The notes beneath the pieces were generated by a model. The model was not told the origin of the DNA and made no database searches. It worked only from the letters and a program-made list of their open reading frames with translations. Shown here one piece after another: positions 49,355 to 60,383 of a DNA stretch of 64,000 bases (positions are counted from its first letter, which is position 1; each line of letters starts with the position of its first letter). The position numbers were made by a program, and so were the translations under genes. Source of the DNA: Sparassis latifolia (lineage: Eukaryota > Basidiomycota > Agaricomycetes > Polyporales > Sparassidaceae); NCBI GenBank assembly GCA_018466975.1, contig CM031556.1:3906001-3970000 (forward strand), read 5' to 3'.

Positions 49355-51078
49355 CTACCTCTTCAGCGCCGACGCTTGCCATCGTCTCAAGCTTGACGCG
49401 CTTTGCAACCTCCGGTTCCAGCGTCCTTTCAGGATGTCCCCGCTTGACCCTGCTGGTCCGTCCTTGCTCAGCTCCGCCGCTTCCTCGTCGCTCTCCGTCG
49501 CAGCTGCCGCTGGTGGCAGCGGGCGGAAATAGGGTTGGGCCAGCCAATGTGGCAGGAGGGGCAGGCCGGTCGCCTCGTCTATCGTCACCAGGGCTTCCAG
49601 CGGCCGGCCTTCCGCCGCCAGCGCGTCTCTCTGTAAAAGAACCATGAAGCCTTGAGTGTCTTTTACATGCACGGGGAACACCAGCTACGCACCTCGGTCC
49701 TCTCCTCGAGCAGCGCGAGGATCTCCTCGTAAGGCGCCCACACTTCCGGGCGGTTAGTGCGCGGGATCTGTGCGCGGCCTAGTTGTGCGCGTAGGTCCGT
49801 CTCTTTAGCTAGCGCGGGGCGCAGTAACTTGAAGAGGTGCCCCTTGACAGCACTCAGCACCGTCGGCGTGCGCTGCCTCTTCACGATCTCGAGGTACTCG
49901 CGTGCGAGCGCCGTGAGCGGTGGGTGATGGCCAGACGAAGCCATCGCGATAGCGGTGGATGTCGAAGCCCCTGGGGTGGACGATTCGTCGTCGGCGGCTG
50001 GAAGAGAGTGGAAGGGGCCGGGGTAGAAGAGCGCGGGGTTGTAGAGGTTGCCCTCAGCAGACATGACGGCGTCCGCGCCCGTCGCGGCGAGACACCGCTC
50101 GATGTCGCTGTGGAAGAGGATGTTGCCGTTCGCAAATACCGGGATTGACACGGCCTCTTTCACAGCGCGGATCTTGTCCCAATCTGCTAGACCCTGCGAG
50201 AGGAGAGGTGAGCGTGGAGTTGACACGGGTCGGATAGGAACGCACGCTTTGGTGCCCGCGCTGCTCGCGCACGCGGCCGTGGCAGGTCAGGATCTGTGCA
50301 CCTGCACGCTCGAGCATGCGGGCATACTCCACTGTCTTCTCCACCGTCGGGAACACACGGAATTTTGCTGTGACGGGTATCGACAGGTTCCGGTGTAGCA
50401 TGTTGACTGCGTGCACATTGTCAGGCTTCGAATTCGCCGCAGCACGAAGTGATTGATATGCGAGGCTTACTGATGTCGTAGATGAGGTCCCACTCGTCCT
50501 GTAGGAAGGATCCGTAGTGTCCCCTCCGGGCGATGTCCTGCGGACAGCCCAGGTTGATGTCGACCGCGTCACAGTACGGCTCAACGACGCGTGCGGAGGC
50601 GAGGAGCTGCGCGGGGTTGTTTCCGCAAAACTGTACAATCAATGGCCGATCCTCCGGCCCGCCCTCCTCCCCGTGAGTTATGTTGAATTGCTGCTCGCGG
50701 AAGCCCCTACGTGCACCTTCTGCGAACATCTGCAGAGGGATCATATCAATTTACTGAGAAGGGTTGTTAATGTGCAGTTGCGACGGACCTTCGCGTTGAT
50801 CATGGGCGTGTACGCCAGCTGAACACTATGTCAGAATAGTTCTGAAATTCTAAGAGACGGAGGATGCTTACTTGCGCCCCGTATCTCCTGGAGAGCTTTC
50901 TCCATGCCTAAGAGCAGATTTTGGCACAAGGCTGGCACTGGTACACAAAGATGGAACTTACCAACTCGCTCTGGTCGACCATTGGCGCGACCACATATTT
51001 AGGGCTACCGAGTACCTTGCGGTAGAAATCGTACCCACCGAGCTTGCTCGGATGGTCCGAGGATGTCACGCCCGGCAT
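49355..51078 (-). CDS. tRNA-dihydrouridine synthase, Dus1 type
   Basis: Flavoenzyme that reduces uridine to dihydrouridine in the tRNA D-loop (positions 16/17 for Dus1). The ATG at 51078 gives [20 protein letters not shown], then [20 protein letters not shown]. The catalytic segment [20 protein letters not shown] has the Cys used as proton donor. Barrel strands follow: [40 protein letters not shown] and FMN-phosphate binding [15 protein letters not shown]. The C-terminal helical region carries a disordered insert ([13 protein letters not shown]). The last exon ends [10 protein letters not shown] at 49355. About six introns are needed; borders are approximate except at the start. The length (roughly 480 residues) fits fungal Dus1. 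Confidence 0.93.
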
Positions 51079-52163
51079 TATGGGAAAGAAGTAGTCTATG
51101 AATCTGCACGGGAGGCGCTGCAGCGCCCTGGAGAGGTGGAGAATGTCGACAGCACCCCGAGGGCGGGTACGGAAGTGTGTAAACTTCGTGTCGAGCAGTG
51201 CGAGCTGGACGCAGACGCCGGGGAAAGTGACGCAGTGGTCTCACAGCCACCTGCTCTTAGTGCTCGTCCTAATCCAGTAATTTTCGATAAAAAGGGTAAG
51301 CTTAAAACATATATCACATGACTTTTTAAAACATAAATGTGGGATACAGGAGCGAGAACGCTGTGACGACGGATGGTTTTAGGAGGTTCGACAGGAGGCA
51401 GTACTTCCTCGCTGAGCTGGCTCCACGGGCCAAGAGCACCACTTAACTATAAAAGGGTGCCCTTCGCTTAGGCTCATAGATACAGCCTCTAGTTACCTGC
51501 AGGAAGACAGTCGTTCCTTTGTAATAGAGGCTGAGATCATTACCGATGACCCGCTGAGAAGTCTCCCGTGGGAAACCGGACTTTGAACGATGCCGACGGC
51601 AATTCGACGCACGAATCTTTAGCGCTCAAGTCGCGTGCAGCCACAGGCGCGTCTTACCTGTGTACAAGCTTCGCGTGCTGTAAAAAGTTCTCATGGCGAC
51701 GGTTCCACCTACTGACGACATCCAGGATGATGGCGACATATTCGGATCTGTACATATGGGCCCTCAGGTACTCAGCCGATCCTTCAGTCTTCCGCAGATA
51801 TCCCAGCCTGCCAGTGGCTATCCGTATCATTTTATTCATCGTGAGAATGTCACCACACTAACGTCGGATGATTCTCATAAGCCTTATGTATAGATTTATC
51901 TCCTGGTGTAAATACTCAGGATGATAGTGAGTTCGGGATGCACTCGAGGTCACTGAGCTTAGCGGAATCGGAGTCAGGGACTCAGGACAACTCGGAAATT
52001 TCACGAGGTCGCGCGCATGTGCACAATGGCCTGCAAGATGTTCGCTATGCACGACGGGAAATGCACGGAGGTTACACAGCATCACTTTACCCCCCGCTAC
52101 GATCTAGTCCAGTTTCGCCGACGCGTTCGCGCGCGCCTTTGAATCTGCTCATCCCGCAAGTGT
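51079..52163. other. Intergenic, no confident gene
   Basis: Upstream of Dus1 and downstream of the helicase remnant. Helicase motifs V and VI, expected here if the remnant were complete, are not visible in any frame. ORFs are short and without domains. Confidence 0.45.
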
Positions 52164-53193
52164 CTACATATGCAGTTCAGCACCGCTCAAACGGTCCTGT
52201 ACGAAGCGTTGTCGGTACGTCGCAGGCATGAATGAGTTGTAGAGTTTAATGATCTTGTTGCGATGAGGTACTGCTTCAGGGATAAGGCGATCGAGAAAAG
52301 ACATGATTTTGTAGCCGAGCTCGATAGTCTGGCAAAAGATCAGAGTTGTTGTGATATCGGTGGTGGAAGCCATCTCCAGGGGTATCAGGAAGCTGATGTC
52401 GAGGAAGTCCGTGCCAGAGACAGCATGCTCGAAGAACCGCGGGATATATTTGATGTTGGAGCAGTCAACCGAGTACCGAGCATTGACATAGTGCCCAGGT
52501 TGGAAGCCCAGATTTTCAGCGAGAACCAGAGTCCGAGATGGAGTCGCCGTGCCAGTGAACGCTGCCCAAACTGTCCGAGCTGACAAGATAGCGCGCATAG
52601 TCTTGATGGACTTGAAGATCTCGATCCACTCGCCACTCTGTTCGTCGACGAGGTGGGCTTCGTCAACGAAGAACCAGCAGACAAGACTCTTGACAGCTTG
52701 CTGCGACAGCAGGCTACGAACGCGTTTTGACCGGAGCATTTGAGGGCTCATGATGGCGAGACGAATGTCCTCTTCGCTGACAAGCTCGGCCAGAAGATCG
52801 CGATTGTTGTGGTATGCTTCTCTCATAGTGTCTTCGTTGATAGCCAGTGCACGAATTCCGCGGCTATTGGCCACAGTTTCCTATACTCAAGGTCAGAATG
52901 AAACTACTGTCGGTGTGCTTGTCAGCACGACAGTATCTGCTGCAATGCTAGCAATTTAGTAGGCACAATCATGAGAGCTATTCCTATCTTCATCTGGGCT
53001 TGTGCAGCCAGTAGCGGAGCATGCATAACCGTCGTCTTCCCTGGCCCGGCGCGATGACGAGGAACAGATCCTTGCCGCGGATGAGGTCCATGCCATGGCG
53101 TAGCTGGAAATCGCGAACCGAGGGAACTCCGCACTTCTGAACGATCAGCGACTCGAGCCATTCTGAAGAGCTTTCTGCAGGTATGATGGACAT
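52164..53193 (-). pseudogene. RecQ-like DEAD/DEAH helicase, truncated and frameshifted
   Basis: Remnant of an SF2 helicase close to the expanded RecQ-like family of mushrooms. The start MSIIPAESSSEWLESLIVQK (53193) leads to CGVPSVRDFQLRHGMDL and LVIAPGQG; the reading then breaks inside Walker A. The next frame carries KTTVMHAPLLAAQAQMKIG and LMIVPTKLL. Motif Ib (IMSPQML), motif II (WFFVDEAHLVDE) and motif III (AAFTGTATP) follow, then TTLIFCQTIELGYKIMSFL of the second RecA lobe. It stops after RLSGAELHM; the remaining second-lobe motifs (V, VI) and any RQC region are missing. One base too few in the run gccgggccaggg (about 53,037-53,046) explains the first break. The Walker A damage and truncation make a working helicase unlikely. 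Confidence 0.82.
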
Positions 53194-53371
53194 AGAGAAC
53201 GGTGTGGATTACAGCTACGTAGCATACATACAGAGTTGACGCGACTGACATCTCTGCCACCGACGCGTTTTGGGAATTATAGTTTAGTGCCGATGACGCA
53301 GCCGTCCCTTCCGCTGTCTGGCACGTAGCTCAAAAACTCCCACGGGGGACTTCTCAGTGGGCTCTCGGATA

Positions 53372-55326
53372 ATGATCCTAGACTACCCTTCGCTCTCCCT
53401 CGTCACCAAACGACTCAACCAACTCGCTCAGCCAACTCTCTTTGCGCAATCTCTCGAACTATCACAAGCGAGTTTTTTCGCGTTCTACTACTATTCTTCT
53501 ATACTGACCCGCTCGTCTACTCGTTTAGTGATTTCTCCGGAATTCGTCACTGCGTGTATCGTCTATGCTCGGGAGCATGTCCAGAGCTCTGCCATCTCCC
53601 CCTACGAGAGCGTGTCCTCCCAGCTCAGCCTCTTGGACGACTACAGGTCCAGCACTTCCTCCAACTCCCCTCCCTATGTTGTCTCCAAGCTCGAGGCGAT
53701 GTTCTACTATTCGGGCATCTCTCCGACTCCCCCGAAGCTTGTCTACCGTACGGGGCGCTCGAAAACGCCCTGGGTCAAGCCTACGGGACCCCAGGCCTAT
53801 CGCAAGCTGAAGCAGGCGCGTGGGGTGTTCGGCCACAAGCTCAACGACGTCTGGAAGGTCGTGGGTCCCCTGGTTCGGGACCTGCTGAACACCCAGAGGG
53901 TCGCTTGGACGTCCATCGACGTCGCTCGCTTCATCACTGACGGAGACGGAGACGAGAAGATCCGCGGTCCTGTCGTGCTCTAGGTCGGTGTTCGTCCCGA
54001 TTCGCTCCAGGGCAAGGACGCCTTCAGCTCGGGCAACGAGATCCTCCACCTTCTTGAGAGCTTCGAAATCGTCGACGTCGAGGTCGAATACCGCGAGTCC
54101 ATCTACAAGCGGTCGGCCGGCCCAGCGCTTCTTCGCTCCGTCTCCGACCTCAACTCTACCGTGGACGTTCGCGGTCCCCTTACTCCCGCTCTCGGACTCC
54201 CCATTGCTGCCTCTGACAGGCCTGGCGACGAGGGCACCATGGCCCTCTACTTCGCCGACGGTGGCGACAGCGACAAGGTGTTGGGTCTTACCTGTCACCA
54301 CGTCCTCTTCAAGACGGACGGGGCAACCAACGACGACTACGTCTTCGCGGGCGCTGGTGCGCCTCGCAAGTCCGTCCAGCTGCTCGGCACTCCCGCCTTC
54401 GACAAGCTTCTCGGCGCCGTCAAGACGCGTATCGCTGGTCACGCTATCATGGTCGAGTTTTACGAGAGGCAGATCAAGAGGTTGGAGGCGAGGGTGGGTG
54501 GTGACGACGAGGACAACGTTGCGAAGGCGAAGGAGCTGAGGAAGACTCGGGACCTGTTGGACGAGGCGAACGAGGCGATCGAGGACCTCGAGAAGTTCTA
54601 CGAGAAGGTCAAGAAGGAGTGGGGCAAGCCCAACCAGCGCACCATCGGCTACATCCGCTCCTCCCCCGCCATCGCCTTCAACGTCGGTCCCGAAGGCTTC
54701 ACCGAGGACTGGGGCACATTTGAGTTCGACGGTCCCAAGTTCAAGGAAGCATTCAAGGGCAATTTCATTGATCTTGGTGCATTTCGATTTATCTCACTCC
54801 AGGTCGTCTAGTCTAACGGTTACACTCAGGTACGGAGATCTCACCCGGCCACTTCACCTTGAAGATGAATCCCCGCGACGACGGCAAGGCGACCTTCGAG
54901 TACCCCTACGACCGTCTCCTTCCACTCCGCGACATGATCACCGAAGAGCGCATGCGCGAGCCCGACATGCTCGATCACGACAACGAGGCCTGCTTGTTCG
55001 TCATCAAGAACGGCAACGCCACCGACGTCACCATCGGACGCGCAACGGGAATCTTCTCGTTCGTTCGCGATGACGACACCGCTCAGGAGTCGATGGAGTG
55101 GGCCATCTACAACTACGACAATAAGTCCGACGTGTTCTCAGCCCCCGGTGACTCTGGGTCGATCATCGTCGATGGACTTGGTCGTATCGGTGGCCTTCTT
55201 ACCGGCGGTACTGGCAAGACGGAGACCTCAGACGTTACCTACGCCACCCCCATGTGGTGGCTCTGGCCCCGCATCAAGCAGCACTTCCCCAACGCCCACC
55301 TGGACCTTCAACCCGCCCAGGGATGA
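53372..55326 (+). CDS. Trypsin-fold (GDSGS) protein of unknown function, with in-frame TAG
   Basis: Not a named family that I can identify. Two exons (53372-54776, 54830-55326) give 633 codons plus stop, with one internal TAG at codon 204 (53981-53983). The N-terminal ~200 residues are alpha/beta mixed without a signal peptide. Residues ~290-630 have trypsin-like hallmarks: LTCHHVLFKTD with a candidate catalytic His and FSAPGDSGSIIVDGLGRIGG with the GDSGS serine. The candidate catalytic Asp is not clear. A charged coiled coil (roughly codons 365-420) is inserted between them. Lack of a secretion signal suggests an intracellular role. Upstream and downstream of the TAG are the same frame, reading GPVVL-stop-VGVRPDSL. 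Nonsense change, read-through, or a 63-bp in-frame intron (weak GTCGCT donor, CTCTAG acceptor) are all possible. Evidence for activity: intact His and Ser motifs only. Confidence 0.72.
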
Positions 55327-55750
55327 GCGGAGTTTCAATGCGATATTTTTTTAGTCATTCCCGACGCGTCGCGCTATTCCCCCGGGTTCCCCGTTGTATT
55401 TCTGTCTTTCCTGTCGTTTTCCCCATCATGTTCCCCGTGTTGTTCCCCTGTATTACCTTTCCTCTTGCTCATATACCCGTGACGCTGGTCTACTTGGCGC
55501 GAGTGAGACGTCTACAGAGGACAAGTTGCGGCTATGTGAAGCAGGACGGAACGCGGTATCGGATATGTGACCGCGGGTCGCGATCGGGCGGATAGCCATC
55601 CCGCCGGAAAGCAACCCAGTGGCCATACTTCCGCGAGCCGTGCACTGACGGAAAGACCTTGAGAGCTTCTGCTCTTGGTACATAAAAGCATCAAAGGTTA
55701 GGTTAATTCATTCCTTGTTCATTCACCCTGACTCTACTAGATCAACAACC
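55327..55750. other. Intergenic
   Basis: 3' flank of the trypsin-fold gene and promoter of the next gene on the same strand. T/C-rich near 55.37-55.47 kb. No gene recognised. Confidence 0.5.
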
Positions 55751-56852
55751 ATGTCTCCTATTGAAATATTCGTCGATCACTCCTCTATCCGCGGGATTAC
55801 AGAGAATTTGTCGAGTCCGGAATGGAGTTCTATCATCACTCTTTTCAATGATGTGCAGTCACATCTCATACAATCAAAATCAACCCGCTCTGCCTACCTC
55901 GAAATTCTTGTGGACTTCTACAATCTCAATGATGAGGCACGAGCACTGCTTCCCAAGCCTATGGATGAAGATGTACTACACTACTTCCAAGACAATTTCC
56001 CTCATGTACATGTCCGCAGCAGTCTTCATCCAAATGGTACCTTAGTTGGCCCAGACTGGCAATGTCGTTCGCGTCCAGAGAGTGAGCCAAGAAATGACAT
56101 TCGGATAGTTCATGAAGTCATTATGTCAATGCGAATCTTGGTGAGTGTGGTACCGACTTTTCACTTCACTCATTTGGCTGACAGTGATTACAGAACATGG
56201 GCGCTGATCGTGCACAGGAATTCCACCTTGGTTATGACGCGTTCGCTATGTGCACCGTGATCATGTTCCTGCATGCCCTGCGCTACTCGCTTATCGAGCA
56301 CGTCTTCGCGAGTCTTCCTAACCCCCCCCAATGGTATCAAGATGGACGGCTCAGCTTATGCCTACCAAGGTTGGTACGATTGGGGCCTAGAAGAGGCGCT
56401 GCTCGGTTTCCACATCTTTGGTGACTGGAATAGGGGGGCACGCAGTGTGTGCGAGGAAATGGCAGATTTGACTGTACAGGTCGAACGCCCGTACAAGAAG
56501 GCTTATTCGCTCAGTACGCCTTGCACATTCTTCTTCTGCATGTAAATATGCACCTGATTCAATGCACCATACAGCGGGTCCGGAAGGTGCCCTCGAGGTG
56601 GAACGGTTTCTCAAATCTCTCAAGACAGATTCGTTGTACAGAATGCGCCTGGCCGACAACATGCTAGTCCGCGCTGGGCTTCCACGGGGCGGCATTCGCG
56701 AGCGTGTTCAGACGGCATTCTACATACACTCTGCGATCAAATCAGCTATCGAGACTGAATGTGAAAGGAGAATAGATACAGGCACTAATTTTGTGAGAGT
56801 GCCTATAGGTGGCAATTGCAGGGGAGATGAACCTTTGGACGATATTGTATAG
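55751..56852 (+). CDS. Unrecognised protein, frame broken in a C-run
   Basis: I do not recognise the family. Exons 55751-56140, 56194-56513 and 56575-56852 would give 328 residues if one base of the C-run at 56322-56329 were absent. The ATG at 55751 gives MSPIEIFVDHSSIRGITENL. Exon 2 begins NMGADRAQEFHLGYDAFAM and contains a hydrophobic helix (VIMFLHALRYSLIEHVF). After the C-run the frame with sensible composition reads GIKMDGSAYAYQGWYDWGL. The last exon is helical (LEVERFLKSLKTDSLYRMRL) and ends NCRGDEPLDDIV. Neighbours (helicase remnant, GDSGS protein) suggest an accessory region. As the sequence stands, translation stops soon after the C-run. Confidence 0.62.
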
Positions 56853-57888
56853 TCTCTTCTTGTAACTTTGGCATTCGTGTAATTACTTCGTGACAATAGC
56901 TATTAGTGTGACAATGACTTGTCCCGCGTTTTCTACTCTCGTCGGCGATTCCTTGGTCTGCATGAGAGGTAAGCAACTGCACCACTCATTCAGATAATAT
57001 CGCTCAATATTACCCATTTCCGCCTTACGGCGCTCGACGTGCAGCGGCACATACACGTAGCGAACAATTGCTTCGATGAGTGCGTCTCATAGATTTCTCA
57101 GGACTTCATGTGCGAGTCGAGCACCGATCTAGACTGGTTCATTTCTAAATGCATCCTCCCTGAGTCCGTTCAGGTGTCTTTCCTTCCTACCGCTATTTAG
57201 ACGTATTATCAATTGGCGTCCTTTGACCCTATCGGCCGCCGAGACAGTGTCAGATCTGTACAGGACTACGGAGAAGAGCTAGGCGGGCGATTTGTGCACA
57301 AATCTGCAGAGAAATGTGAGTACTGAGGTATGAAGGCTGACTGGTCAGATCGTATCTGTGGGATGCCGGGGGCTAGAGGTTTCAGAGGGACGGCAAGAGA
57401 CGTTTGGAAGTGGACCAAGACACGTGTGAACGATGTTTGGAGGTGGAAGAATTGCCAGGTTGGCTGAGAAGGAGGCTCTTCTGGGTGCAGAAGGTCCCGG
57501 AGAAGCTGAAGCTGTGATTTGCAAGTGCGCATGTCAGGTTGAGTCCGTAGTATAATCTATCGATTTTCTCAGTATCACTGATGGAATCGTGGAATGTTTT
57601 TACAGCTATATGGTAGTGGGTGTATGCATCAGCTCGAAGATGCCAATTAGATATACCTGGGCTGCTGCAAAGTTCTTACTGGGGATTTTGGTGATTATCT
57701 CTCCAACACCGTGCGCTATCGTCCTTCTGACAGTCCGTCCTATCTACTATATATATGTCAATCTGCTGGCTCTCTTAGCAGCTGAGTTCTTAATTCAGAT
57801 AACAGACTTTCTCATGGTGTATAAGAAGCAGCAGCCATGTCGCTCCCAGCACGATAGCGGCTCCTAGCAGAGGCAGCGAGCTACAATC
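56853..57888. other. Intergenic, no confident gene
   Basis: About 1 kb without a supported gene. An ORF at about 57.59-57.87 kb is very hydrophobic (LLGILVIISPTPCAIVLL) but has no promoter-splice context or remembered relative, so I leave it uncalled. The 3' part should hold the amidase promoter. Confidence 0.45.
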
Positions 57889-60020
57889 ATGGCCCCGCAG
57901 ACGAAGCTCCTCCAAGCCACCGGTGATGCAGCCTATACCGCGAAGGCGCAGTCGCTCATTGCCAGTCTGGACGTGCAGATTCCAGCCTCACTTCGCCTGC
58001 CCGGTTCGATCCTCGAAAATTTGCCGCTCGACGTGACAGGAATTCCCGGGTCGTGTGGGCTCTTGACCCCCGCTGAGCTGACGATCACGGAGCTCGACGC
58101 CACGGAGGTGTGTGCGCGGATCGCTAGGGGCGAGCTCACTGCGGTCGAGACGGTCACCGCGTTCGGGAGGCGCGCGGCCATCGCGCACCAGCTGACGGCG
58201 TGTTTGACGAACTACTTCTTGGATGACGGCATCGCGCGCGCCAAGGAGCTAGATGAGTACTTTCAACGCGAGGGTAAGGTCGTCGGGCCGCTGCATGGCC
58301 TGCCTGTTTCTATCAAGGTAGATCCTGCCGTTTACCTTGATCTGATGGCTTTAAGGTGATGGTCTTCTGTAGAACCATTTTCCTATCAAAGGTAGGACAG
58401 GTTTTGCGGGCTTCCTCTCCACGTTCGAGGTCTCGCCGGACGACTGCGACATGACCCGTATCCTGCGCAGTCTTGGTGCTGGTACGTCTCTTTGATTATA
58501 CTGCGGAATGTCGGTGAATCATGATGTCTCAGTGTTCTATGTGAAGACAAACCAGCCCCAGTCGCTGATGCACCTCGAGTCGCACTCGTTCTACGGCCGG
58601 ACAGTGAGCAATGCTACTCTTCTTGTTCATAAGTAAGACCGATCTCTCGTAGCTCAATCCTTACAACACGAATCTGTCCTCAGGTGGCTCTTCTGGTGGT
58701 GAGGGGGCACTCATTGCATTGAGAGGGTCGTGTATAGGAGTTGGCAGGTGAAAATGCACCAATAATACATTTTTCTGGCACAGAGGTATTGACCTCCTCA
58801 CCCCCAGCGATGGAGGAGGATCCATTCGAAACCCATCCGCTAACTGTTCAATCTATGGAATTCGTCCAACGACGAAGACTATGCCCGCGGATGGGTTCTT
58901 GTGGTAGTGAGTGGCCGCATCTGCCAGTATAACACGTTGCTCCATAACAGTACTTGTAGCCAGGATGGTCAGAGCTTCGCCTCGTCCACAGGCCCAATGT
59001 GCCGCTCTGCACGCGACATCCAGACGTTCCTCTACGCGATCCACTCCGCGAAGCCCTCTCTAATCAACCCGTTGCTCATCCCCCTGCCGCTCGTGGTGCC
59101 CTCCCTTGAAGGGCAGAAGCTGCGCGTAGGGTTCATGATGCATGACGATGTCGTTCTGCCTCACCCGCCGATGCTGCGGGCGCTACAAATGGCACGCGAG
59201 AAACTGCTGGCTGCGCCGGATGTCGAACTGGTCGAGTACAAGCCGTATGACCACGATCGGGGATACAGCCTCATCGTATGTTTTCTGCGAGACAGTGTTA
59301 ACATTGGCTAATATTCCGGCAGCGCGAGTGGTACTTCGAGGACGGTGGGGAGACTGTCCGGAGGCTCTTGAAGGAGGGCGGCGAGGACAGCCTGCCGCTC
59401 ACAGATTGGGTGATCAGCCCACCATACACGAAGAACCATACCCCCGCCGAAATGTGGGCGGTGAGTTATTCTGCGTGGCTCAGATTCGCGGTTATGGACT
59501 GAGGAGTGTGCGCGGGGCAGCTTGGTGATAAGGTGGACAAGTACCGCCGGGAATATTCAGACCACTGGCGGGCTTCCGGGATCGACGTTCTTCTGTGTGC
59601 GCCGTTCCCCGGTACGGCGAACCCGCATGACACTGCGCGATATTGGGGTGCGCGTACATACACGATCAGACACGGATATTCATTCTCTGACTGTGTCCAC
59701 AGATACACGGCAGTTTGGAACCTGCTCGACTATCCGGGAGTCGTGTTCCCCAGCGGGCTGAAAGCCGATCCAGCTATTGACCTAGCTCAGGAACAAATCA
59801 ACCCGATGAGCCCATCTGATTCATACAACCATTCATTGTGTAAGTCTCCTCCGATGAATATGGGTGAAGATCGTGCGACGCTGACATTTCGCTGTTATAT
59901 GTAGATGTTCCCGAAGTATTCGTCGGTGCTCCCATCTCATTGCAGCTGCTCGCGCGGCGGTTCAATGACGGCTTGCTCCTTGCCGCGCAGAATATTATCG
60001 AGGGCGTTTTGAGGGCGTGA
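57889..60020 (+). CDS. Amidase-signature hydrolase (acetamidase/FAAH-like)
   Basis: Serine hydrolase of the amidase-signature family; cleaves carboxamides or fatty-acid amides. The substrate is not readable. The ATG at 57889 gives MAPQTKLLQATGDAAY. The Ser-cisSer-Lys triad is visible: Lys in GPLHGLPVSIK (then DHFPIKGRTGFAG), the cis-Ser in GSDGGGSIRNPSANC, and upstream SSGGSSGGEGALIAL. Further family segments are SSTGPMCRSARDIQTFL and, near the C-terminus, LLDYPGVVFPSG then GAPISLQLLARRFNDG. The stop at 60018 follows ENIIEGVLRA-like residues. About nine short introns are needed; the one before SDGGGS runs from a GTGAAA donor at about 58748 to CCCCAG at 58807. The total, ~570 residues, is normal for fungal amidases, and no signal peptide is seen, so it is probably cytosolic or membrane-associated. 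Confidence 0.92.
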
Positions 60021-60383
60021 ACGACGAAGTTTGATACTGTGTACAAATAGTCCAAATTAGCAATTCGATGCGTGCAAGCGAGTGCAGCTGGCAGTCAGAT
60101 GTCCGATTCGATCTACAGAACGCCCGATTGAGCTGGCGGGAGTCAAGGCCATCCTCGCCTCGTATAACCGTTCATCGTCGTCTTTTCCCTCGTGCTCGTT
60201 GTCGACAACGACGACGACGACGACAACGGCACCACTGCTTGCATCCGAATCGCGGTCACATGTGGCAGACACGCTCGGTCTGTGATGACTAAGCTGAAGT
60301 CATAGTGAGCTGAGTTCACGAGAGGGCTAGACGAGTCGTTCTCGTCCTCGTTGACAGCCACGGCGACCAACGCCCTTCCTCCA
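60021..60383. other. Intergenic with a small GAC microsatellite
   Basis: Promoter region of the histidine kinase gene. A (GAC)n tract of about six repeats lies near 60207-60226. No gene recognised. Confidence 0.5.

Noticed and set aside
53525..54442. 305-codon antisense ORF opposite the GDSGS protein
   Set aside because: Charged antisense shadow (LVEGGSAEQLDG-like); the plus strand has the conserved motifs.
57589..57867. 92-codon hydrophobic ORF, possible small membrane protein
   Set aside because: No relative, no splice or promoter support; AT-rich intergenic DNA often gives hydrophobic frames.
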